Shown piece by piece: positions 15,602 to 22,278 of a stretch of 25,775 bases of DNA. Made by a program: the position numbers and the translations under genes. Numbering within the stretch: the stretch's first letter is position 1; every line of letters starts with the position of its first letter. The notes beneath the pieces are model-generated. The model did not search any database. It saw only the letters and a list, made by a program, of their open reading frames with translations, and was not told the DNA's origin. This DNA comes from a virus, in the IMG/VR virus record IMGVR_UViG_3300034190_002269, positions 1-25,775 of that record. The stretch is one strand, 5' to 3'.

Positions 15602-15952
15602 TTAGGCCAATGAATACCTGACGTATTGTTGTCGGGTAACAGGGTGGTATTTCCGTGTTGAAATAATATCATGCCCCATCTGGCGCAAGTTCGAGATACG
15701 CTTCGTTAGTGACTGGATAGAATATTCAACAATTGCTTCACGGACTGTGATGCTGCCCGCTTTTTGAATGTGTGATAACACTGTTGCTTCTTGTGTCATT
15801 GTACCATTGCTCCTTCGCCATCCGGCATATTCAAGGCTTTTAACACGGGATTGTGCAGCCTTGTAGGCATCTACCAATGAGGGGTCATATACAGCCCTCA
15901 CTGCTAGGATTTCAGCGGCTTCGCTCAACTGATCAATACTCAGCGTCAACAA
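15602..15952 (-). CDS. Helix-turn-helix protein (HTH_39-like), start uncertain
   Basis: The C-terminal 65 residues, starting MTQEATVLSHIQKAG, form a small DNA-binding unit: TVREAIVEYSIQSLTKRISN (helix-turn-helix), then LRQMGHDI and a basic hairpin ending in VRYSLA. This is the pattern of a short phage HTH domain I know as HTH_39. The ATG at 15799 has a strong AAGGAG 10 nt upstream. However, the frame stays open and protein-like upstream (SEAAEILAVRAVYDPSL) into the primase end, where only a TTG at 15952 is available. I report the long form. The short form (15602-15799) may be the main or a second product. It lies between helicase and polymerase. Confidence 0.6.
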   Translation of the reverse strand: MLTLSIDQLSEAAEILAVRAVYDPSLVDAYKAAQSRVKSLEYAGWRRSNGTMTQEATVLSHIQKAGSITVREAIVEYSIQSLTKRISNLRQMGHDIISTRKYHPVTRQQYVRYSLA

Positions 15953-17540
15953 AATCTTTTACCGCCTCTGGATCGATAGATTGTAATCGACCAGTATCTT
16001 TTGAATAATGAAGCGTTTCACATAGGCCGGTGTCACCGGAGAACCTGTTCTTTAGGACACGAACAGACATCATGTTGGCTTCCTCTTCTGATTGTTGGTT
16101 ACGCTCAAAACCAATCACTTGATCTGCTAGTTGACCAAGAGAGGCACTGCCGCGTAATTGTGCTAGTGATGTGTTACCACCTTCCTCATGCGCCTTACCT
16201 TCAGGACGTTTGAGGTGAGAGATAACGAACAGAGCCACGCCTGTAGCCTCTACCACGGAGCGTAACTGCGTCATCATCCTGTCGATGATCAAACGCTGGT
16301 CACCCTCTAATGCGCTAACTGCAATAGAGATGTGATCAAGGATTAGGTGAGTACAACCACACCCTTGGGCGAGGTACTGAACTTTACTGATCAAGTTGTC
16401 AGCTTCAGTTGAACCCCAATGGTCATACAAGAACAAACGCCCTGTGCCACAAGTGGAATCAAAAGCGTCCTTCATCTGTTCAGGGGTCACACCCTCACGG
16501 CTGATGTGGATTGGTTTATTAACGTGCAGTCCCATCATCCCAAGCGCGGTGCGTTTGATGTTTTCTTCCAGCATAATCATCCCGACTGTCTCGCCTTGTC
16601 TTAACAAGTCGTAGGCAATCTCACGGATGACACTGGACTTCCCAACGCCCGTCCCCGCCGTAAAAACTACGAGTTCTCCCCGCCGGATTCCGTGGAGCTT
16701 TTCGTTAAGTCCGTTCCAAGGATACGGGATAGACGCTGTATCGTCTTCAGCCATCACATCATCGAACATGGTAGACGCATCGATGATACCGTCAGGACGG
16801 AACGACTTGGCTTGCCACACAGCGTCAACCAGTTCTTTACTACGCCCAGCCTTTAGCATCTCATTGGCATCCTTTAGAGGTAGTGAGGCTATGAAGGCTT
16901 TGTTGGGGGGTAGTATCTCGCAGATTGCTTGTGAGGCCGCAGCCCCTGCGCTGTCCTGATCCATGAGGATGATCACTTTGTCAAAGCTTGTGACGTACTC
17001 ATAGTTCTCACGGATGGCTTTAGCTGCACCTTGACTGCCGGTTGGTATCGAACAGACAGGCCAGCGTAAACCCATAGCTTGCGCGGTTGATAGAGCATCG
17101 ATTTCACCCTCTACGATAGTGAGCATTTTACCGCCCTCTTTCCACAGGTGCATCCCATACAGACCAGCGTTCTTGGTGTCACCAATGAACCTGAAATCTT
17201 TGTTAGGGAACCTGATCTTCTGGGCGATGACCTTTCCATTCTTTTTGTAGTTGGCGATCTGGACGGTCTGTCCGTTGTATTCTGAAATTGTGTAGCCGAA
17301 TTTCTGACAGGTTTCTTCTGTCAGTCGGCGGCGGGGCAAAGCAGACGGTGAACCTAAAGCAGCTAACGTGACTGATTTCGTTTCGCTGCCCAAGGAGATT
17401 AGAGGTTCACCATCTGCTTGCACGGTTACCCCACAGGAGAAGCAATGCTGATGCCCGTCATCGTACAATGCGTTAGCATCGGAAGAACCGCATGAACTGC
17501 ATGGGGTGTGCTTAATGAACTCAGAACTTTGGTCATCCAT
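15933..17540 (-). CDS. Primase-helicase, T7 gp4-like
   Basis: The 535-aa protein (T7 gp4A 566 aa) synthesises primers and unwinds DNA at the fork. It has an N-terminal zinc module (C14, C17, C33, C36), then a TOPRIM domain with VEGEIDAL (E144, D148) and ILMDQDSAG (D194, D196). A RecA-like helicase follows, with Walker A GTGVGKSS (296-303), a later hydrophobic strand ending in LILDHISI, and a RGSASLGQLADQVIGFERN motif near the C-terminus. The ATG at 17540 has AAGGAG 7 nt upstream and is 31 nt from the predicted start of the phage promoter at 17568-17587. The stop lies within the reading region of the HTH gene. Confidence 0.95.
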   Translation of the reverse strand: MDDQSSEFIKHTPCSSCGSSDANALYDDGHQHCFSCGVTVQADGEPLISLGSETKSVTLAALGSPSALPRRRLTEETCQKFGYTISEYNGQTVQIANYKKNGKVIAQKIRFPNKDFRFIGDTKNAGLYGMHLWKEGGKMLTIVEGEIDALSTAQAMGLRWPVCSIPTGSQGAAKAIRENYEYVTSFDKVIILMDQDSAGAAASQAICEILPPNKAFIASLPLKDANEMLKAGRSKELVDAVWQAKSFRPDGIIDASTMFDDVMAEDDTASIPYPWNGLNEKLHGIRRGELVVFTAGTGVGKSSVIREIAYDLLRQGETVGMIMLEENIKRTALGMMGLHVNKPIHISREGVTPEQMKDAFDSTCGTGRLFLYDHWGSTEADNLISKVQYLAQGCGCTHLILDHISIAVSALEGDQRLIIDRMMTQLRSVVEATGVALFVISHLKRPEGKAHEEGGNTSLAQLRGSASLGQLADQVIGFERNQQSEEEANMMSVRVLKNRFSGDTGLCETLHYSKDTGRLQSIDPEAVKDFVDAEY

Positions 17541-17567
17541 AGCGTTGCTCCTTCTGATTGTTTTGGG

Positions 17568-17587
17568 GTACTTAGGTGCGACCTAAT
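17568..17587 (-). promoter_or_regulatory. Phage RNA polymerase promoter before the primase-helicase gene
   Basis: On the minus strand this reads ATTAGGTCGCACCTAAGTAC, identical over 20 bases to the element at 19441-19460. With the G of CTAAG as +1 it matches T7 promoters at -16, -14, -13, -11, -9, -7, -6, -5, -1 and +1. The amidase stop codon TAG is part of the element. The predicted leader is 31 nt. Confidence 0.9.
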
Positions 17588-18005
17588 CGTAGAACCACTT
17601 GGCTACATCAAAGGCTGGGCATTGTTTTTTGATCTCAGGGAAATCACAATGACCCATCACTTTAGCTTTAGGGTACTTTAGTAAAAGGTCTTTTATATGT
17701 GTGCGTAGACTGTCCATCTGGGCATCTGTGTAATTGAACTCCCACTCTTTTTCTGTGGATTGTCCACCCACGATGCAGATGTGATATGTGACATCGTTGT
17801 AGCCGTAGACCCCTGCGCCGATGAGGTGTGCCTCTCGACCTTTTTCAAGGGTGCCATCCCGCCGGATCACACTGTGGTAACCGCCACGGATGAATCCTCT
17901 TTTCCTGTGCCAGAGATCGATCTCTTTGAAACCGATATCCATGTCAGGGTATGAGTAAGCTCCGTGAACAACTATGTAGTCTGTTGCGATGCGAGGTCTT
18001 GTCAT
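17583..18005 (-). CDS. N-acetylmuramoyl-L-alanine amidase, T7 lysozyme (gp3.5)-like
   Basis: The 140-aa enzyme cuts the amide between N-acetylmuramic acid and L-alanine in peptidoglycan. In T7 it also binds and inhibits the phage RNA polymerase. The zinc ligands are visible: H14 (IVVHGA), H119 (MGHCDF) and C129 (KKQCPAFD), with K127 and Y43 (GGYHSVIRRDGT) in the catalytic positions of T7 Y46 and K128. There is no signal peptide, as in T7. The ATG at 18005 overlaps the endonuclease stop by 4 nt (ATGA), and the TAG stop is embedded in the next phage promoter. Confidence 0.95.
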   Translation of the reverse strand: MTRPRIATDYIVVHGAYSYPDMDIGFKEIDLWHRKRGFIRGGYHSVIRRDGTLEKGREAHLIGAGVYGYNDVTYHICIVGGQSTEKEWEFNYTDAQMDSLRTHIKDLLLKYPKAKVMGHCDFPEIKKQCPAFDVAKWFYD

Positions 18006-18415
18006 TCACTCAACCATTCTTCAGGGATCAAAGCTTTCGCCCATTTGAAACCGTGCTTGTCAGCCCAATCGCAATAGCGGGTCTTACTGCCTTTGACGAT
18101 CTTTTGTGTTGGTTGCTGAAATACAAAACGTAAGTCTATGTGAGGGAATTGATCTTGGATTAAAAGGTGTTTGGTTCGATCTGAAAGAGTAAGTCGCCCT
18201 TTGCTCTCAATCACCATTCTTGTGCCATCCTTTTTAGTCAGAATGAAATCAGGTGTGTAGCGGGCTTGTCTCTCAGGTACGCGATAGGCTATGCGGTGAT
18301 CAGGGTCTTCGTACTGGACAGGTACGCCCGCAGAACGTAGTTGCTCTGCGATGCGTTCCTCAAGTCCACTTCGGAAACCGTATTTCCAGCCTATGTTCTG
18401 GCTAGAAATCGCCAT
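18002..18415 (-). CDS. Endonuclease I / Holliday junction resolvase, T7 gp3-like
   Basis: From the ATG at 18415 this is 137 aa (T7 gp3 149 aa). The family core is clear: FRSGLEERIAEQL, YTPDFILTKKDG, VIESKGRL (the Glu, Asp, Glu-x-Lys metal and catalytic residues), then DRTKHLLIQDQFPHIDLRFV and LIPEEWL. In T7 it resolves branched DNA and helps break down host DNA. ATGs at 18424 and 18433 are also in frame, and none of the three has a clear ribosome site. All overlap the ssDNA-binding gene (14 nt for the chosen start), so translation is probably coupled. Confidence 0.93.
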   Translation of the reverse strand: MAISSQNIGWKYGFRSGLEERIAEQLRSAGVPVQYEDPDHRIAYRVPERQARYTPDFILTKKDGTRMVIESKGRLTLSDRTKHLLIQDQFPHIDLRFVFQQPTQKIVKGSKTRYCDWADKHGFKWAKALIPEEWLSE

Positions 18416-19001
18416 TGCTGTCATCACTGTCATCTAGTTCTGTCTCATCGACAAAGCCTTCAGTGCCTTCAGGTACATAACCATCTTCTTTATCGAACCC
18501 GAAGTCTGCACCGTCAGCAGCTTCACCTGAGACTAGTTCAACAATCTTGACAGCGACAGGTTGTAGACTGACACCTTTCTTACCTTGGGCATCCCAAGAG
18601 TAAAGCTCAAACGAAACTTTAATCTTTGATCCACCACGGGGGTCAGCAGCAGGGGCTGGTGTAAGATCAGCACCAAACATTTTTGGTTTTCGATCCCAGA
18701 CCTCTCCCTGCTTAGTCATACGGTTCTTGATCCGTAGCTTAAACAGAACTGTGCCTTTCGGGTTACCGTCTTCGCCAACCTCAACTTTGAACATAGTGTT
18801 CTCTGTTTGATTAGGCGCGGCTCCTGTCTGTTCCTTGAAGTATTTGGACAGCTTTTCCATAAGTGGTTTTGCTGTTTCGATAGGGATAGAAACATCAGCT
18901 TTATACTGACCAAGATCATGGTACTTAGTGTCTGGGCGTTTCAACGCTGGATAGACAGCGGTTCCCAAGGGCGTAGTAAATTTCTGGGGTTTAGTTGTCA
19001 T
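18402..19001 (-). CDS. Single-stranded DNA-binding protein, T7 gp2.5-like
   Basis: The 199-aa protein begins MTTKPQKFTTPLGTAVYPAL, contains TPAPAADPRGGSKIKVSFEL in the OB-fold region, and ends in a long acidic tail finishing in aspartates and a terminal Phe (DDSDDSNGDF). That tail is the hallmark of gp2.5, where it contacts polymerase and helicase. The ATG at 19001 has GAGGAG 6 nt upstream. Eleven more codons upstream are open but lie within the previous gene. Confidence 0.9.
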   Translation of the reverse strand: MTTKPQKFTTPLGTAVYPALKRPDTKYHDLGQYKADVSIPIETAKPLMEKLSKYFKEQTGAAPNQTENTMFKVEVGEDGNPKGTVLFKLRIKNRMTKQGEVWDRKPKMFGADLTPAPAADPRGGSKIKVSFELYSWDAQGKKGVSLQPVAVKIVELVSGEAADGADFGFDKEDGYVPEGTEGFVDETELDDSDDSNGDF

Positions 19002-19272
19002 TGTTGACTCCTCTCTGTGAGGCAAAATGTTCACGCATTAGGTGGAAAAGGGCTTCTGTTTGTCCCAACGATAAAAAGATGTATTCGTCTTCTGGTTGCC
19101 AGAGATGTAGACCATCAATGTCAAAACTCAGGGCAAACGGTTGTGCGTCATCGAAATCTGAATCGATCTCATAGACCATCAAGTTGTCATCATCATCGGT
19201 GAGGGGTTCATCAGCGAATAGCTTCAACTGAATCACATTGTCTTCACGGTGAGGTGGATCACGCCGCTTCAT
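18991..19272 (-). CDS. Acidic hypothetical protein before the ssDNA-binding gene
   Basis: The 93-aa product is acidic, with LTDDDDNLMVYEIDSDFDDA in the first half and a FALSFDIDGLHLWQPEDEYI segment that looks like paired beta strands, ending in a helix. I do not recognise a family. The ATG at 19272 has CGGAG 8 nt upstream, overlaps the 52-aa gene by 14 nt, and its stop overlaps the next gene by 11 nt. Its place just before gp2.5 is where T7 carries gp2, the inhibitor of host RNA polymerase, but sequence similarity is not evident. Confidence 0.72.
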   Translation of the reverse strand: MKRRDPPHREDNVIQLKLFADEPLTDDDDNLMVYEIDSDFDDAQPFALSFDIDGLHLWQPEDEYIFLSLGQTEALFHLMREHFASQRGVNNDN

Positions 19273-19417
19273 TACGAAGCTCCGCGCAGTAATCCACAGC
19301 CTCTTTCAGTGTGTCGAATGTTCGTAAAACTACATTATCATTCGATAGAACACCGAAACGGCTTCCTACGTTCTCAACTCTTGTTGAGGCTAGATATTTA
19401 TACTGTTCGTAATCCAT
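19259..19417 (-). CDS. Small hypothetical protein, first gene after the second phage promoter
   Basis: The 52-aa product starts MDYEQYKYLASTRVENVGSR and continues FGVLSNDNVVLRTFDTLKEA, ending with a short helix, so a beta-beta-alpha arrangement is likely. No family is recognised. The start is well supported: AAGGAG 7 nt upstream, and a predicted phage transcript beginning 27 nt before it. It overlaps the 93-aa gene by 14 nt. A role in host takeover is possible from position only. Confidence 0.7.
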   Translation of the reverse strand: MDYEQYKYLASTRVENVGSRFGVLSNDNVVLRTFDTLKEAVDYCAELRNEAA

Positions 19418-19440
19418 AATTTCTCCTTTGCGATCTGGGG

Positions 19441-19460
19441 GTACTTAGGTGCGACCTAAT
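19441..19460 (-). promoter_or_regulatory. Phage RNA polymerase promoter after the RNA polymerase gene
   Basis: On the minus strand this reads ATTAGGTCGCACCTAAGTAC, with the AT-rich upstream extension AAAATCA shared with the element before the RNA polymerase gene. It lies in the gap between the polymerase stop and the 52-aa gene. The predicted +1 at 19444 is 27 nt before the ATG. Confidence 0.9.
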
Positions 19461-19495
19461 TGATTTTGTGCGTAAACAATACGAGCGCGTAACGA

Positions 19496-21988
19496 TTAAG
19501 AGAAAAAGAAACTACTCTCCAAGACGTTATCGATATTGAAGTCACCTTTTGTTGGTAAGGCAGGGATATCCTCATCTTTCAGGACGAGCCTATTCTCCTC
19601 AAGAAATTCTTTAAGAGGATCATGCTTGGTGTAGATGTAGTGAAACGAATGTCTCAAGAGGACACTGAACACATCCATGTCAGACGCATGAACCGCAAAT
19701 GAATCATGGATCATACAAAATGACATCGGGCTAGAGACCTCTCCCGCATCGTAAGCATTAAGACAAGCAGAAATAGTAAGCTGTAGGTGAGCAGCATCTA
19801 GTGAATGAACAAAGTTTGGAGCTATAGAACTCCGCATTTTTCCACCATCCAGTGTTGCTTTGTTTTTGATGTAACTGATGTCACAACGCTTACCGTCTAA
19901 GAACGTCTTAACCCTCACAGGGCTGGTCTCAAGTCTTATCTGGCGCACAGGAAAACCCGCAGGGGTTGTCCATGTCATTGGACTTTGTGTACCTGATTTA
20001 ACAGTGAGTGATGCCATGTCAGTAAGCCACTTCATAGCTTCACGGGCTGCGACAACAACCTCATCGATTGATTGCCAAAGAACACGACTAATGAACGGTA
20101 CAAACTCCCCCATAGGCTTCCACGGCTCTTGATGCTGTTCAGCGTAGTGAGTGTTGGTGTAACGCATACACGCATGGAAAGTCGCTGAGTATGGCACAAC
20201 CATCACGCTCTTTTTACAAAGTTGCCTAGTGACCCCAGCCGCTAGTGCAGCTTCAGCCATAGCGATATCCTTTGGGTCACCGCCAGATACTATCAACTTT
20301 TCTAGCTTCTCGACTACACGATCAGCTACTTGCTGGTAGATATCCTGACGTTCTGTGAGGTTATCAAGGTTTGTAGCCTTTGAACCGACAGGGTCTAAAA
20401 GCATAGCTGAATAGTGTTGGATACCAGAACAGGTTGCATCAACTGGCACTGGCATATGAGACATGAATACCTCGCCATTTGCTTCAGCCAACAGGACACC
20501 ATGTAGTTCTTTACAAGCGCGGGCAAATGCGAACGGCTCCCCTGCGTCCATCCACCGGATGTCAGTCATAGGGTTCTCAGCCACAGACATGATCAGTTCG
20601 TTGTTGTCCATACACCAAGCGACACGCTCATCGAGCGTCAACTTATCCATACCATAGGCGTTGGCACAGGCGATCATCAACCAACGCATCCCTGCGCTGT
20701 CTGAGGTCACTGGTTTACCCACAGAATACTCGCAGATGTGCTTGATGTAATCTGTCGATTGCGGGTTCAGTACCACTGGTTTTGGGTACAGCCGCCCACG
20801 GCTATCCATGAAATGCGGATAGAAATGCTCTGGATACTCAGCCATTTTATCAGCGATCTGGAAAGCTTGAAGGGCTGCGATCCGCTTCGACACGCTGCGC
20901 CGGTTGTGATCATGCACCAGATAACAGTCACGGCGGTATTCATTAGACACGTTCTTGTCAGTCTTGGCGGCTGCTGGCATTGGCGGGATTTCACGCGGTG
21001 ATGCGTCAGGTAGACCACAACGGTCACCGTGATTCGATGCGTAAGCCCATTTGACCAGACGCAGCATATCATCATTGACCCGCCAACCTGTTCTCTGGAT
21101 AGCGTTAACCGCTGCGAGGACATCGGTCAGGTCTGAGTTCTGTAGTTCCTCAAGATAAGCTCTGTTGGTATCTTTAGCGAGAGGGTAGGGCGTGACGTTT
21201 GAGGTCAGGTATCCACCACCAAACAAGTTATCTTGTGTCCAATCTTTTGGCGGGCAAACCATCGGTAGATACATCGAATAGTTAGCCTCATTGTTATCCA
21301 TCCTCGCCTTCACCACCTCAATAAATTCTGGGGTAGGGGTGATGACCTTGCGTTGCTGTTGTGTTTTGACACCGACATCATCGATCTTCAGGATGCCTGT
21401 TCTCTCGACAAATATATCCAGCAACTTGATGCCTAGGTGTAACCGGCTGGTCTGATCCCAGCCTTCTTGTTGCCATTCCAATCGCAGCTTAGACATAGTT
21501 CTTTGGATCAAAGCTTTGCGGCGATCCCGATTAAGATCACGCTCATCGAAATCCTTCATTAGCTTTCGGATCAGCTTCTTGTTGTTAGCTTCAAAATAAC
21601 GGATCGCTAGTTCATCATGTAATCGTCCAGCGATATCGTAGGCAACGTGTTGCACGGATGTAGCTTTACTGTCAGACCCATGCCGTAAAGGAACCTTGTT
21701 GATGATTGCTTTGGTTGTGATAAATGCGAATGTCTCAGGCTCCATGCAAGTCAGCATTTTGACTGCCCGATGTTTAGCACCGGCTGTCCCATTTGATGAC
21801 AATTCGATGAACGCATTGATCCCATCGAGAACCGCTTGTTCGACATGAAACTGCACGGCTCTGCCGGTTGTTGTCTCAGCAAAATCACCTCTCTTCTCTG
21901 CATTATCATGTAGTCTATAGAAACGAGAGATACTTAGAGTTCTCATATCTTTCTCAAGGTCTCTTTGAGCTTGTATCATATCAGTCAT
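19496..21988 (-). CDS. Single-subunit phage RNA polymerase, T7 gp1-like
   Basis: The 830-aa enzyme (T7: 883 aa) transcribes the middle and late genes from the phage promoters in this window. Conserved parts are DSRGRLYP near residue 395, motif A VDATCSGIQHYSAML (D517), motif B RQLCKKSVMVVPYSA (K592, Y600), the IAPNFVHSLDAAH block, and motif C IHDSFAVH (D762). It ends VLESSFFFS, like the ILESDFAFA end of T7 RNAP. The ATG at 21988 has AAGGAG 5 nt upstream. The 38 extra codons upstream cover the promoter and are leader. A phage promoter 26 nt upstream implies autocatalytic expression once some polymerase exists. Confidence 0.97.
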   Translation of the reverse strand: MTDMIQAQRDLEKDMRTLSISRFYRLHDNAEKRGDFAETTTGRAVQFHVEQAVLDGINAFIELSSNGTAGAKHRAVKMLTCMEPETFAFITTKAIINKVPLRHGSDSKATSVQHVAYDIAGRLHDELAIRYFEANNKKLIRKLMKDFDERDLNRDRRKALIQRTMSKLRLEWQQEGWDQTSRLHLGIKLLDIFVERTGILKIDDVGVKTQQQRKVITPTPEFIEVVKARMDNNEANYSMYLPMVCPPKDWTQDNLFGGGYLTSNVTPYPLAKDTNRAYLEELQNSDLTDVLAAVNAIQRTGWRVNDDMLRLVKWAYASNHGDRCGLPDASPREIPPMPAAAKTDKNVSNEYRRDCYLVHDHNRRSVSKRIAALQAFQIADKMAEYPEHFYPHFMDSRGRLYPKPVVLNPQSTDYIKHICEYSVGKPVTSDSAGMRWLMIACANAYGMDKLTLDERVAWCMDNNELIMSVAENPMTDIRWMDAGEPFAFARACKELHGVLLAEANGEVFMSHMPVPVDATCSGIQHYSAMLLDPVGSKATNLDNLTERQDIYQQVADRVVEKLEKLIVSGGDPKDIAMAEAALAAGVTRQLCKKSVMVVPYSATFHACMRYTNTHYAEQHQEPWKPMGEFVPFISRVLWQSIDEVVVAAREAMKWLTDMASLTVKSGTQSPMTWTTPAGFPVRQIRLETSPVRVKTFLDGKRCDISYIKNKATLDGGKMRSSIAPNFVHSLDAAHLQLTISACLNAYDAGEVSSPMSFCMIHDSFAVHASDMDVFSVLLRHSFHYIYTKHDPLKEFLEENRLVLKDEDIPALPTKGDFNIDNVLESSFFFS

Positions 21989-22010
21989 AATTGCTCCTTT
22001 AGCTTTAGTC

Positions 22011-22030
22011 GTACTTAGGTGCGTCCTAAT
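22011..22030 (-). promoter_or_regulatory. Phage RNA polymerase promoter upstream of the RNA polymerase gene
   Basis: On the minus strand this reads ATTAGGACGCACCTAAGTAC, one base different from the 17568 and 19441 copies. That base is A at -10, as in T7 promoters. The predicted +1 (22014) is 26 nt before the RNA polymerase ATG, suggesting positive feedback on its own gene. A GGGACAAA repeat begins 8 bp upstream, at 22038. Confidence 0.88.
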
Positions 22031-22083
22031 TGATTTTGGGACAAAACCAAGTGCGTATCCGTTACGATATAGTAAATGTATGG

Positions 22084-22117
22084 AAAAAGAAAAAACCCAC
22101 ACCCATATTTGAGTGTG
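22084..22117 (-). terminator. Rho-independent terminator between attachment core and RNA polymerase gene
   Basis: On the minus strand CACACTC pairs with GGGTGTG (one G-T pair) around a 6-nt loop, followed by GGTTTTTTCTTTTT. It would stop transcripts coming from int, and in an integrated phage those coming from the host tRNA promoter, before they reach the RNA polymerase gene. Confidence 0.78.
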
Positions 22118-22164
22118 AGCTTATAACAGCGGTTAGATTACGCTAATGAAATCAATACGAGATA

Positions 22165-22204
22165 GATTTTAAGTCCGTTATGTCTACCATTCCATCACGC
22201 CCGC
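22165..22204 (-). other. Attachment-site core (attP): 5' half of a tRNA-Leu(UAA) gene
   Basis: Read on the minus strand from 22204, the sequence is GCGGGCG (acceptor), TG, a D-arm ATGGAATGGTAGACAT, then ACGGA and the anticodon loop CTTAAAA with anticodon TAA. Two bases after the loop it stops resembling a tRNA: the 3' anticodon stem, variable arm, T arm (no GTTCRA) and acceptor end are absent. This is therefore a fragment, not a functional tRNA gene. Cyanophage P-SSP7 carries a 42-bp match to part of a host tRNA-Leu gene beside its integrase. The same layout here, with phage genes on both sides, identifies an attP core. Confidence 0.85.
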
Positions 22205-22278
22205 ATTTATTTGTCACTCTGCATTAGAGCGATTTAGTCTTAGTCTCTGGGACAAATTGTATTTTGTACCATTTGTCC

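Noticed and set aside
22118-22204. A complete tRNA-Leu gene
   Set aside because: Only the 5' half to the anticodon loop fits. The 3' anticodon stem does not pair fully, and no T arm or acceptor end follows, so I call it an attachment core.
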